Part shown: one piece after another, positions 1-12,118 of the stretch
How the letters are laid out: the number at the start of each line of letters is the position of its first letter
Position numbering within the stretch: the stretch's first letter is position 1
Source of the DNA: Isoetes taiwanensis
Lineage: Eukaryota > Streptophyta > Lycopodiopsida > Isoetales > Isoetaceae
NCBI GenBank assembly: GCA_021234155.1
Contig: JAJEKV010000049.1
Coordinates: 2,883,487 to 2,947,486, forward strand
DNA length: 64,000 nt
Direction: 5' to 3'
Made by a program: the position numbers and the translations under genes
Notes under the pieces: generated by a model
Databases searched by the model: none
Told to the model about the DNA's origin: nothing
The model's input: only the letters and a program-made list of their open reading frames with translations

Positions 1-178
1 GAAAAAGGAGGCGGAGAGGGGAAAAGGAAAGGGAGGACATTAGAAAAGAAGAAGAGGGGAAGCGCACGGAAAAACTTTGAAGATTAAAGGGATGAGGAGC
101 ATGTAAAAAAGGTGAGGAAAAAGGAATGGAAAAAGGTATGGAAAAATAAAAAATAGAAAGAGAAATGAAAAAGGGTGT
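1..178. repeat. Purine-rich (A/G) tract
   Basis: Almost every base on the + strand is A or G, in irregular GAAAAAGG, GGAAAAGG and GAAGAAGAGG blocks. There is no reading frame and no fixed repeat unit. It lies about 300 bp upstream of the heat-shock elements. It could be a polypurine microsatellite or the edge of a repeat that starts before the window. Confidence 0.6.
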
Positions 179-486
179 CGAGTACACAACAATCTATTAT
201 AGCCCAAGAATACTGGATTTCGTTTCTATTATATTAGATTTATGAAAAGGAGTCTGAGATGAACAGGTTTCCGTCTACACAGATTCCTAACTTATGCCCA
301 GCAACGCTGGGCACCATTACTAGTCTCTAATATATAATTCTAATATGGAGGATTAGGGGGCAGCTTAGGGGCAGGTGATATTTAGTTATTTTTTTTGCTT
401 AGAGTTGGACAGGTGTAAGGTTTTAAAATACTAAGTGAGGGAGTGAACGTTTAAGGATTTGACAGCTGGAAGTAATGGTATTTTTG

Positions 487-607
487 GAAACTTCTAGAAG
501 AATCGAGTTTAAGCTTGGCGCAGGTTCCGGAAGGACCTGAGGCTGTTCCCGAAGGATCTGAGGCTGTTGTTCGAGAAGGTTCTGGAACGGGCAGCATGGT
601 ATAAAAG
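487..607 (+). promoter_or_regulatory. Heat-shock-type promoter: four HSE clusters plus TATA box
   Basis: Alternating GAA and TTC units at 5-bp spacing form heat-shock elements. Cluster 1: GAA 487-489, TTC 492-494, GAA 497-499, near-unit ATC 502-504. Cluster 2: TTC 525-527, GAA 530-532. Cluster 3: TTC 546-548, GAA 551-553, near-unit ATC 556-558. Cluster 4 is a perfect four-unit site: TTC 570-572, GAA 575-577, TTC 580-582, GAA 585-587. TATAAAAG follows at 600-607, 12 bp after the last unit. Clusters 2 and 3 lie in a ~21-bp direct repeat ending in CTGAGGCT, so the array seems to have grown by tandem duplication. Trimeric heat-shock factors bind exactly this arrangement, and plant Hsp promoters place it just before TATA. 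Heat induction is inferred. Confidence 0.85.
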
Positions 608-629
608 AGCGGGAGCGGAGATCTTCAAC

Positions 630-2749
630 TCAGATTGATGGGATGGCAAAGCAGTCGCAGATTCTGGTTGGAGAAGTCTGTGGGGTTTGAGCGCGGACTA
701 ACTGGAGTCTTTGTTGTTTTTACGCATCAGGTAATTGTGTGGGTCCTGAATTATGTTCTGTTTTGAGATTTGAAGCTTACCTAGATTTCAAAGACGAATT
801 ATGGAATGAGGAAGCTGTGCTGCCGTCCAATTCCGGAGAGCCACATTTTGGATCAGCACTTAATTTCGTCCGCTTCCGTTTTCTTTGCTCCTTCTCTGGG
901 TTTTTTTTTTCCCGATTTCTAGTTATGAAGTTCTGTTCTACACTGCGCCCATGAGGCCGGATTCCAGAGAACCCTGTGGAGCAGAAGTCTGTAAACGTTT
1001 TTAAGCTCCAGAGAACTTATGATGTTTGAATTCAATCGTATTGTCTTGATTGCTCCTGTTCCGTCTTGCGGTTTGGGATACTGATCCTGGACACATTCAG
1101 GACTCGAAAAATCATGAAATAATTTAATGTTTTGTTCGATTTTGTTTGCTATGATTATGTGCTCGTTATGTAAAAGATATATGATAATCAGGGCATAATT
1201 AAGAGAGGGGGCATCCTAAAAGATAACAGTTATGCATGTGTCTGGTTCAAGCCGCCATGGTCTGAATCCATTGTTGCCCTATGCAGCCCGAGCTGAATGA
1301 GACAAATAAGCTTTTTATAGTTCGATCTTCTTCGATATTTCAATTTTATACCTCTTTGAATGTGTTCTTACCGGGCAATACAGAGCTGAAAATCCCGGAT
1401 TATAAAGGAAGATTTCGGAAAAAAGGAGTAACAATTTATGATTCTTGGCACAGAAGACTAGCAAAAGTAAATATTTACGATTCAAAATTTCTAACAAAAT
1501 TACTGCTTTATGGAATCGAGGACTCTGTTTTTAGTTCTTTTAATAAGAAGTAAGCAATAATTGGTTCAAGAAACAGAAACAAGGAAGGCTTAGTCAAACA
1601 GAAGGATTAATATACTGTTTTGTTAAGCAGGTCAAGGGGGGTTCACAAAGTTCAACCCGTATAAATCATGTGCGTGACCCAAAAGGGTTTAATTTTAAGT
1701 TGATCCGTACGTATACTCGTATTAAGAATACGACACCAAGCCTAAAATATCGTATACGTTCGTAAGGGGGAGGTTGGCGGGAGAGCTCCGCCTTCGTACA
1801 TACGGGAGAGGGGCTTCTTGATCCGGTGAATATGGACTTTGTTTTGTATTTTACATATAGTGCAAACCTTCATTCGAGTTTATCTCAATTTTGCCAATGG
1901 ATCTCCATTTTTTTTCCTCAACTTCTTCAACGGGCTTACCGACATCAATTTTTTTTGCACAGGGTTGCTGAAGGTGCTGATCCAGCCAATTTGGGTCTCG
2001 ATCTTGCATAACATTTTGTTTTGTAGGTACGTTTTGTGCTTCTTTCTATGCTTTCTATTTTTCAAGCTCTTTTTTCCTCAATGTACTAACACAACAAATG
2101 CTCTTATTTCTATTCATATGCAGCTCGTTGAAAATTGACGCATCTGTGCAAGGTACATTTTAAGTTCCTTCCCATTTTTCAAGCTCTTTTTTCCTCGAGA
2201 TTTTTGTAATATTTGTTTAGCCTTTTCTCTAGAACTACCTGCCTTGGTTTCCCATGCTGGTAGATCAGTTTATGCTGCACCCTTTGGTAATTTGTTGCTC
2301 AACTTTTCTGCTGCCCGAATGGTTTAATGACAATGGGAGCCCCTGCTATTTTGTTTGATGGTTTGAAACATGCCGTTCTGGGTCTCTTGCAACATCTTGA
2401 GCAAAAACAATGGAATTTACATTGTATAAGAAGAGGCGGTTGCAGCAGCAGCTATGGTTTGCAGCAGGCTACTGGCTGGCTAATGCAACCCATCTCTAAA
2501 CCCCCTCTAAGCCAGGACGGTCGAAGGAGCAGGAATTCTTTTCAAAAAGAATTGCTGGATTGCTTCATTTGGATCCATGGTAGCAACACGAATACAAAAT
2601 GCTTTTATTTCTTTTTGTTTGTAGCTCCTTGTAGATTGACCCAGTTGTGCAGCTCGGCATTAACCAAGTAGTTAGCCAAGCAGTTGTTGCAGTTCTTGTT
2701 CATAATAGTCTAGGGATTATGTATTTTACTTTGAATATGTGATGTGCAG
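630..2749 (+). other. Probable 5' leader exon and leader intron of the downstream gene
   Basis: Transcription from TATAAAAG should begin near 630. A donor follows TACGCATCAG at 731 (GTAATTG), and an acceptor (GTGATGTGCAG) ends at 2749, five bases before the ATG at 2755. This is the simplest link between the heat-shock promoter and the transposase-like CDS. The leader contains ATGs near 638 and 643 that open only short uORFs. The intron is T-rich and holds a duplicated segment (about 2098-2152 and 2598-2656) ending in similar acceptor-like sequence, so extra untranslated exons are possible. The small ORFs here look like chance. No HSP coding sequence is present despite the HSP-type promoter. 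Confidence 0.5.
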
Positions 2750-2754
2750 GTAAC

Positions 2755-5700
2755 ATGGAAGTAGATGAGCGAGCAATTTTCATTCTCCTAGATAATGGAA
2801 CGGTAAATTCCACAGAGGTTGGGTTTGTTAGGGCAAAGGCCGGAGCATCTTATTCAACTTTACGAAAAGATATAGAAGATGAGGTGGAGGGGATCAAGGG
2901 CCGTAGCTTTGTTTTTCTTGCAGAAAGGAGGTTACCATTGTCTAAGAAGCAAGAAGAGAAGTATAAAGTTATTGACAATGAAGTCTTAGTGAAATTGGTA
3001 GATGGGACAAGTGATCAACATGTTGAATGGAATGGCAATCAGCAGGTTGAAAGAAATGACAACAACCATGTTAAAAGGCCACGAGTCATGGTCATTGAAG
3101 AGTTGGAAGAGGAGGCCAATGCTGATGTAGAAGAAGTCAGTAATATAGTAGAAGTCAATGATGTAATAGAAGTTGACATAGATGCCTCTGAGTGCATTAC
3201 AGAAGATTCAACACTCTTGAAGAGCAAGTTGCAGTCAAAACTTGCTACCAAGTTTCAAACAAATAAGTGGAAGAAAGACTTCAAGAAATATAGCGCGAAG
3301 TTAAAAGATATTGGTCGACATGATCGCTTTGAGATTATGTCCTCGGACTTTGATGGGAAAGCAATTTTTTCTATATGGTGCATTGAATGCAACTTGCAGT
3401 ATGGAAAAAGTGGTGGCCCGGACTCTATGTACAATTTTACAGCTAAACATTGTATGACAAAGGCCCATGAAGAAAACTATCATCGGAACCATAAGGAGCA
3501 AATTGAAACCAATCAAAAAGAGTCTCAAGAGGATGTTATTACAAGAAATAAAGCCTTGGTGGAGCAGTGCTTACTAGCTGAAGTTTCTCCTTTTGTAGAG
3601 CAATCCGGAGTATCCTTTGAGTTGTATGAAGACAGCGTAGGTGGCTACAATAGTTTGGGTAGCATTTGCATAGTTTGCAAACTATGCAGCAAATCGCTCT
3701 TGTTATTTCCACATGCTGGTTCTATAGTAGCAAACATGAAACAACATATCATGTCATTTAGGCATATAAAGAATGCTGAAGCAAAGGAAAAGAAGGAGAA
3801 GAAATTAGAGGGGCGGCACAAAGGTGGTAGACCCGAGAATCCTCCAGATCCACGCCAAAGGAGCATGTTGACCTTCATCAATCGAGGTTAGTTAAGATTC
3901 TATACAAATTTTTTTAGTAGTAAGTAGTCAATCATAACAATGCACTATTTAGAGGAAAATGAAACTGAATTTTGTTATAATGCAGCTACCTGTTCAGGAG
4001 TGGATAAAGAAATTGTAAACGAGACATCCAGTAAGTCCGTAAACTCTTATTATGCTTCTTGTTTGTTGTATGATAAGGATAGTCATAGTCCTTAATACAG
4101 GAAATAGTTTCTTGGCTTCATTATGTTGGGGATATTGGCAAATGAAATACAAATATGGATCTAAAACCAGAGACCTAAGACCATTCTTAGATGATGCAAG
4201 AGCTGGACATAAGTGGTATTGTGAACCAAAGTTGCAAGGCAGATTTAACATAAATGGTAAGGAGATTGTTGTAGATGGAACATTTCGGCATATTTCTTGC
4301 ACAAGGGGATGCAATGACAAGCACTTTACAAACTATCAATGTGCTTTTTGTGCAAGAATACCAAAGGAAAGGGACTTGAGGATGCGAGTTTATAGGCATT
4401 ATCGAGCTAAAACAATTAGAGGACTGCGTTCTACAGATCTAGGCATTAGGGTGGATTACTTAACTCATAGGGAGTTACATAACTTGGCAAGGGGGACAAG
4501 ATTGAAGAATAGAAAATTGACAAGGGAATTGAAGTATAGCAAACTGAGAGTCGTGGCACTTTCTATGAAATCCAGATCTTTACCGAAAAGTCTGATTGAG
4601 TCTTTAAATAGAAGAGACATAAGAAAGTTCTGTATGGATATTACAGCAGCCCATTCTCTAGGCAAGTTTGATGGAAAACAAGCGCTATGGAATTTTCTCA
4701 CTGATATTGCACAGAATCTTTCAAGGCCTGGACGTGCAAAACGTTACAAACGATCAACTAAAGAGCTTTTTGAGACAATCAAGATTTGGGGAGGGCGACG
4801 AATGCACAACTTTTTGTCTTTAAATCTTGCTGGTCCTTCATTGTCAACTACAAGGCGCTCTTCAAAAGAGAGCTTCGTATATAGAGTTGGAATCAGGGAA
4901 GATACCTTTAGCCACTTGGCAAAAACATATGCAAAGCATGTAACCGATCTAGGCTTAGCATTGGGATATGTGCCATGTACTGTTGCAGAAGATGAAACAG
5001 TCATAAAAAAGGTTGTACATTGGGTTGCTAGAGATGATATTTTGGTTGGTTTTTGCGGTAAGTTAGAAGATCATTCATGCGATGCTAGTTTTGTAGTGCA
5101 TGTTGGAAATGACAATGCTGGTTATGAGAAAATTGTGCAAGCATTTACAGGAAATGTAATTGCCCATTATGCACGCGTCTTAATAGTTAATCCTTTGCAT
5201 GCTTGTTTGCCAAAGCTTGTCCTCGCCATCCAGCTTACATGTAATAAGTTTGACCATTTATTCGTAAGAGCCCAATGGGAGGAGGTTGTCAAGCTATGGG
5301 ATTTGCATTTGAGGCCAATCTTAGGGCCTCTAATTGGACATAGCTCTGATGGAGATGCAAGGCGGAGGGCTTGCATGCTGCAAGACTACACTTCTCTAAA
5401 AGGTGCAAGTGGATGCTTTGCAATACCTTGGGAAGGGTGGGTTTTGAATGCATGTATAAGGGATGATGGTAGTGTGTATGGGCTTCATGACCAAGACTTT
5501 ATACACAATGGGAAAAAAATGATAAATCCATTGGACAATGCATCTAGAAGATTATACTTGGGCAAGGAGCTCGTGACACTGAATGATGTGTGGCATGTCT
5601 TTCACTTATGTCAAGGAGAACATGGACTGGAAATAGGGGATGTAGAAAGGAAGGATAGGCAGAATTGGAGAGCAGCACAAAGAATTGCGTCTCGAAGAGT

Positions 5701-7345
5701 ACAAGTTTGTTTAAGAAAATTAAGATATGGGACAAATGGCCCGCAAATAAGAACTTTGGGCACTGAAGTATACCTTTCCGTAGTAGCACAATACATTGAT
5801 ATTTTCTTGTCACCACATATGGATTTGCGATCTCGAGTAAAGGCTGCTTCAACCGTCTCATTTTTCTTTAGGTTTGTGAACACAGACTCTTATGTTTGAA
5901 CTTTTTTTCAAAAGAGATAGTGATTCATCCTTTTTATGCAAATGTAGACTTTGGAGATTATGGATTTTGAACCATGAGATCTATTCCTTGGCCAAAAACT
6001 TTATCAGCCGTGAGACCTTTATGGACGTACAAGTGTCTTGTCATTTTGTGGTGTTATTGATAAAGTTTTTCAGGGAAAATTGCAAAGATATAGCAGTCCC
6101 ATTACATTGCACAGGTTCGGACGCATGCGAAAATTTCTTCTCTAAAGTTGGTGGTATGGTGCGAAATGAAAGATCTTATACAGGTGCTGATTTACTTGAG
6201 AGCGCTAGTGCGTTAAATAAGGTAGCAGAGTTTCAAGCTCTATCAGATCTGATTTTTCCTGCTGCGCATGCCAAACAAGAAAATATATGGCAACTTCTAG
6301 AACGCAAGGTTGGAGAAAATGGCGAGGAAATATGTGGTAACTTGTCTGACTATTCTCTTGTCAACACAGATGCGCAAATCAGAGAGGCCTTAGAAGAGGG
6401 TTTCTTGGAGGCTAAAGACTTATGTCGCCAAGTAGGAATATGCTGCAATGGCAATAAAGACATGTCTTGGTGGAACACACCATGGCGTGTCGAGGATTAT
6501 TTCCATCAAGACTACTACAAGCAACTACAAGATGGATACTTTGAGGATGAATCTGACATTGTAGAAATCAGCCACGAAGATGTAAATGTAGCTACTCCTA
6601 GTCAAGAAGTTTCTGAAGATGGAAATGTAGATATTATTGCAGAATCAGAAATGAGGCATGTATTTGATATAATGATAGATGAGATGGAATTGGAAAAAGA
6701 TATAAAAATTCAAAGGACTGTAAAAGTAGATGACAAAGAAGTTTGCAAGGCGACATTAGTGAGTCAGCTTAACGGAAATCCTTGGCTCTCGAAGGACAGG
6801 TTGACTAGAGTGAAGAATCAAGTTCATTGCGTAGGTGAGAATAAGAAGATAAATGCTGCAACTTCACTTGGAATCGGATCTGACTGTGCAGTATATTTTG
6901 AAGTTGAGCAAGAATGTTTGACTGGAAAGCGTAAACATGTACCAGAAAAAAAGCATCTTTGGTACTTGGGTAGAGTTTTGAGCATCAGAAGGAAGTTAGG
7001 TAAAGGATGGCGAGAAAGTAGAGAACCCATTAACCTGATGGACTTGCCTGGTATAACGAGGACAAGGAGGGAAATAGCGTATGGTTTACTTATGATTTGG
7101 CAGACCTGCAATTAATCTCACTTGAATCTGTCATATCTCTGGCTTGTATGACATATTATCCAGAAACAAGTAGATATTCTTTGGATGACAATGATAGGTA
7201 CCATATTGATAAGTTCATAACTAGTCAACTTAAAGGTTTGTACATCATATGAATACTTGATTATAGTAGATAATTTAGCAGTTTATTGCTTATTCATGTT
7301 GGTTTAATGCATGCAGGAAATAAAGGGAAGGGTAAGGTGACATGA
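2755..7345 (+). CDS. Transposase-like protein with twin zinc fingers (five exons, one likely 1-nt deletion)
   Basis: Exons: 2755-3886, 3986-4030, 4101-5871, 5948-7235, 7317-7345. All junctions are GT-AG and keep frame (introns 99, 70, 76 and 81 bp). One base seems missing near 7034-7040, where coding similarity moves from the frame ending GRVLSIRRKLGKGW to the frame reading WYNEDKEGNSVWFTYDLADL. Repaired length is about 1421 residues. Visible parts: a ubiquitin/PB1-like N-terminus (about 3-85); an acidic stretch (112-150); zinc finger 1 (C209, C212, H232, H238) and zinc finger 2 (C308, C311, H331, H337), both exactly CX2CX19HX5H as in BED-like fingers; a CX3CX9CX2C cluster (459-476); D690 in VAEDETVIKK; GHSSDGDARRR (D809, D811); and GSDACENFFS (E1044). 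D690-D809-E1044 fits an RNase H-fold transposase with a long insertion before the Glu, as in P/hAT-like enzymes. The family and nuclear DNA-binding role are inferred. No TIRs found. It may be an autonomous transposon or a domesticated gene. Confidence 0.75.
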
Positions 7346-9455
7346 GACCTCAAAACTCTGCAATATGAATGATTAATTGGTTCATGAATTTGAAGATCGA
7401 AGATATGAAGTTTCTAACTTGCTGAAGATGAAGGTTAAGGTTTTATAAACCTGTTTTGTCTCAATTTTGCTCTAGCCATAGGCTCTGAATTTTCATGCCA
7501 TTCCACAAACAAATTAAGGGTGGACAACATGCAGAGAAGACTTGTACTTCTACTCGCAGCATCCATGTCCTTTTTATAAATATCGGCTCTATGCTGCTCC
7601 GAGCAGCCATGGCTTTTTTCATAAACCACACTGTTTTGTTCACTCTAGAAACGAGTATATCTCTGTAATGAATATATATGTGTTTACACTTTACAATGAA
7701 ATCCAAGTAGTTTGCATTTATGATATAGCAAAAAAGTATATATGATGTATGCTGCAGGTTTGTTCTTTAGAGCCTCTCCATATCAGCTTAACATGTTAAG
7801 ATCAGCTTCAGTTTGTTGGCACAGTAATGCAAACTTAAGAGGTATGTTGAATTGTATTTGTTAACAGGGAAAGTGATGCAAATAGGATTACAAAATTCTG
7901 TAAACCATAACAGGTTGATTATGTTTGAGCAGTCTGATGCATGCAAACAGGAACATGAACATGGTGGAGTATATTAAATTACACAGGCTGTGTGATTGTA
8001 GTATTTCTGTGAGCATGAACTAAACTCAGGGATTTTATCTTTCCTAGGGATTTTATCTTCCCTGTAAGAACTCGTAGGTGCACCAGTTGTGGGCAAGCAC
8101 AGAAAGCAGCTGAGGGATTTTATCTTCACTGTACGACCTGTAGGTGTGAAAATAGGAACGTTTCTGGTTTACTGTAAATAGGTGTCTACTGTTCTGTAAA
8201 TAGGAACGTTTCTGGTTTATTATGGTTAAATGAAACAGTGAAATATCTACAAAACATATTGAAAGGAAACAGTATCAGACGAACTCGGCAACTCAGCAAC
8301 TTAGGGTCGTGATTTTCCGGCATAATTTTGAAGCAGTAGACTGTAAACATGCTGGGAGTGGAAATGAGATTGCGCTTGGGCTGTTGAAGGGATCGATTCA
8401 AACCTAGTAACTTATGTGAAGCGGACTATTGGATATGTGAAGCGGACTACTGAAGGGATTTAGTCAAATAACTTTTCAACAGTGTTTTTCGTCGGGACCA
8501 TTGAAGATGCGAGGAGTGTGAATTTGAGGCAGCAGTTCACCCAGTGCAATAATATAACTTGTAGTTGGATTTTGCAACTACACGGCAATAAATATGGTCA
8601 AGGCAAAGCAAAGAACTGAAGGCAAGGATATTTGGGAAAATAGTGAAGTTAAAGGTTTGAGAGGTGAGAAATAAAAAGCAATAGTGCGGTAGTGAGCATG
8701 GAGTTGAATGGTGGAAATGAATATGTAGGAAAATAGAGAAAGAGGCTAGGCAAGAAACTACGCAAAGGTGAATTTGAGGGCAAAATAAGCATAATGAGAC
8801 AAAAATAGAAAGGGGATATAAGAATGGAGAAAATGGCTAGACACTTGAAAAAATCTTCAATTAACCTTTAACTTGGCTTGTTGCAAACGAAAGTCTTCAA
8901 TCAACATCTTAAATAAGCTCATTCTCTATGGCCAATGATTTGTCGTTAGTCTATAGCCCTCACACAATTATATACTTGCTTGTGGTCCATCATGTCGTAA
9001 TGCCTTTAAATGCACTTAAACATTTAGACTGGCAACCCAAACCCTATTAGGATTTTCTAATGGTTACACTTATATTTCTTAGTTGGACTTGTCTAGACTA
9101 TAGGAATTTGATTTAGTAAATTCGTGCTGCAAATTCCACTAACATGTTAATTGAAGGCTTTCTTTTGCATTAAGTCAAGCTTTAGGCTAAGACTTTTTTT
9201 TTTCTGCAACAAGTCGTTATAATGGAAGATTTTCATATTGTAAGTTCTCTGGTTTGCTCAAGGACACATTTCTCAAGGGAAAGCATGCCCCTTTATATCC
9301 TTTCTATTATTGTTATATTTTTTAATGGTTATGTGCCCCTTTATATCCTTCATATTATAGTATTATTTTTTTGAATGTTATGATGGGGTTATGATCTTGT
9401 GTACTTGCTAAGGGGTGTACTTACTATGGACTCAGTCTAAAGGCCTCAAAAGGGG
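7346..9455. other. Intergenic, no supported gene
   Basis: This is the 3' flank of the transposase-like gene. I see no ORF with plausible domains. Short direct repeats are present: GGGATTTTATCTT occurs three times between 8030 and 8130, and AATAGGAACGTTTCTGGTTTA occurs at about 8151 and 8200. T-rich segments near 9190-9380 resemble ordinary plant spacer. Confidence 0.5.
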
Positions 9456-9577
9456 AAATGTGTGATGTGCTTATCTGATTAGTTCCTTGACCATCGAACC
9501 TCGCATTCTCACCCTCAAATGTGTGATGTGCTTACGTGATTAGGTCCTTGACCTTTGAACGTCATATTCTCACCCTC
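9456..9577 (+). repeat. Tandem duplication, 61-bp unit x2
   Basis: 9456-9516 and 9517-9577 begin AAATGTGTGATGTGCTTA and end TTCTCACCCTC, with a handful of substitutions and no length change. A shorter third echo of the CTCACCCT motif follows near 9620. There is no coding content. Confidence 0.85.
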
Positions 9578-9826
9578 ACTCTCACTCCCATGGGGAAGCG
9601 CCCCATCCTTCAAACCTCACATCCTCACCCTTGAAACTTACAAATTCGAAGGGACCAAGATTATGTTCTTATTGAGTATATGTGTAGAGCAGACAATTCC
9701 TTTTGAATTGTCTATATGTAAGCTTCCAGATTTTCAATATAAGTTCTATAAGTTATGAAACTTTATCTATAGATTGGCAAGGTGACCCTATTTAAGAACA
9801 TGTATGGTAGGGCAAAAGTTGTCAAT

Positions 9827-9955
9827 AACAACAATACATGTATAAATATGGTAGAACTATCGTTGTTGCCGACAAAAATACATGTATAAATACGATAGGG
9901 CTATAGTTATAACCAACAAACTTGCATGTATAAATACGATAGAGGTGCAACTTTT
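9827..9955 (+). repeat. Tandem repeat, ~44-bp unit x3
   Basis: CATGTATAAATA begins at 9837, 9881 and 9925, exactly 44 bp apart, each followed by YGRTAG and preceded by an AACAA-type stretch. The units have diverged. Confidence 0.8.
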
Positions 9956-11869
9956 ATAAAACCACATGCACGTATACAAGGGGGTTTTTTATGAGAAAAA
10001 ACGTATACAAGGGTGTTTTTGCAAACCCCTTGCACGCAGGTGGTATACCCCCTATAAGATAGGTGCATCCCCCGGGAAGCAGGTAAAGCGGAAAGTGGAT
10101 GCGGAAAGGATTAACACATACTATATCAGTGTTAGACAGTGGATCAGACAGTGCTTATGCTAATTCTTGATCAGAGACACAACGTATTTAACAACTGGAT
10201 GAGTTTCTACTCCAATTTTGGATTTGAAGGAATATCGGGAGCTTATTCTGCAGATTGCGTGCACGCATTTGAGACCTAGAAACAAAAATGTTTTAATCAA
10301 TCACGACATATTCGGTTCTACAAACCGAGAGCTCAACAAGGACTCAACTTCTGCTTTGATCTGGCACACAATAATGACCTCCACGGGTTCAATCCAAATT
10401 GACTATGGCTTTGCCGAAATCTTTAATGGCAAAACCATTCATTTTCTACAGCAATTTCGTAACTTCACAGCCCCTTTTCAAAGTTTTGTAACCAAGCAGA
10501 AAACAAATTCGAGCAGCCTCCAAATGCCCCCAGTCCTGACCTGTTGTAAAAAAACCATATGCTCTAAGACTTTGGCATTATCACGTAATATTTTTATTAC
10601 ATGACCACATGACCTTTATGACTAAATGCAAACGAGCTTCTCATTATTGAATCTATATTATGTGCAGATGAAAGTGCGAATGAAAGAGCGAGCGAATGGG
10701 AGTCAAAAGTTATAGGAGAAAAGTAGATTTATGTTAGATGTGCGAAATAGACCTAGAGATAGTATCATGCAAATCCTGGTTCTAGGACCCTTGACTAGGC
10801 TAGTTGTAAGGTTAAAATGTAAAAGGTTGGCACATTTTTATCCTAATTAAATTCTTACATAAAAAATCCTCGTCTCCTTTTAGCGTTGGTAGCTATGCTA
10901 GAAAATAGATAGTATGTTATAGTTATCTCTATTGACAAACAATAGTTTTAGAACCCAAGTTGCTTTTACAAAGTTCAAGATATCATATGTATTTTCTATC
11001 ATAACCGATATAAAATTGCAATATTCAAGATGTTCAAAATATCGATGAAGATCCATTCCTTGGTATTGTTCTCCAGACTTCATTCATTTAATATTCACTG
11101 AAAAAATTTTGTTGTTTTTTTATCAATGAATTTCTTATATTATATGCTCAATTTATTAATGTAATGGCATCCTTTCTTTGCAGTCTCCATCCACAACATT
11201 GATTGTGATGTTCAACAAATATAGCAATTGCAATGTACAATAAATATTGCCTCTTTTGCATTTGGTAATTCTATACTAATTGATAATCAAAAGGATCTAA
11301 TATGTACTCTTTTAAGATGTACTCCCCAACTCCTCCAAATGTTGATTGCATGTCACTCATGAGTCCACTGCGGCGGCGACTGTCGCCGCGATAAAGTACT
11401 TGTATTAAAAAACTACTTATATGGTGTATTAGTTTAGAATATTTGGTTGCAGCCCAATGGGGATGGCTGGAGAATATATTTTGTCATTTGTTAAAACTAT
11501 GGATTATATACATATATACATACTTGGTTCCAATTTTATTGTGCTTCATATTTACATTTCAGAATAGGAAGCCTTCTCATTTCCAAGTGGCTCTTCTAGC
11601 AAATTGGGACTAAAAGCACAAGCCCCAAGTAATGGCAAATGTCGTTGCCATTAGTTTTACTAAACTGCTGTTCATATGAGTATGTTGTTTAACGATTTAG
11701 GCCCTTAAAGTTTATCTACGTTTGCTTTTGTTAGGGGCCGAAGGGCCCAAATTTTTTTTTAATATAGCAATCAACACACAACTACCATTAACATTATTAA
11801 CACAAACCATTGCATTTAACACATTTAAATTAAAATCCCCCTTAAACCCCCTTTGGTTTGGGTGCATAT
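9956..11869. other. Intergenic, no supported gene
   Basis: AT-rich DNA with no coding signal I can defend. A perfect short hairpin, GCGGCGAC-T-GTCGCCGC, sits near 11370-11390 and is followed by GCGATAAAG..CTTGTAT. That motif recurs as GCGATAAATTTCTTGTAT near 18192 and 18247, so it is probably part of an old repeat. Confidence 0.45.
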
Positions 11870-12118
11870 TCACACGGGGGGTTACGTAGGGCAGCGAGAG
11901 CCCCAAAAATATATTTACAATACATGTACAAAATTAACACCATTAAGTACATTCTCTCAAACCTTGAAGTATTTTGCAAACCTTAATATACAGTATACAA
12001 AAACTTGTATATGCATACCCCACAAACGAGGATTGCTATGTACGGTCCAGATCTTGGAATAAAGGGCAAATATGCCCATCCGACAGCTCTCGTTGCCCGG
12101 AGTAACCCCCCGTGTGAG
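11870..12118. mobile_element. Small foldback (TIR) element, 249 bp
   Basis: The left arm (11870-11901, starting TCACACGGGGGGTTAC and ending GCGAGAGC) is the inverted complement of 12086-12118 (GCTCTCGTTGCCCGG to CCCCCCGTGTGAG) with a few mismatches. The interior is AT-rich and noncoding. A diverged copy lies at about 43129-43330. It looks like a non-autonomous MITE; no clear target-site duplication was found, so the boundaries may be internal. Confidence 0.65.

Noticed and set aside
739-954. 71-codon ORF right after the heat-shock promoter
   Set aside because: It begins within a likely intron (donor at 731), has no small-HSP motif and ends in a T-rich stretch.
5872-5899. Stop at 5897 as the real end of the transposase-like protein
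   Set aside because: A 76-bp GT-AG intron (5872-5947) removes it and restores continuous coding sequence (FFFRLWRLWILNHE).
9456-9955. CRISPR-like spaced repeats
   Set aside because: The units are directly adjacent tandem copies with no unique spacers, and the genome is eukaryotic.
10218-10604. 128-codon ORF
   Set aside because: It starts from a non-ATG codon, has no recognisable domain and lies in spacer.
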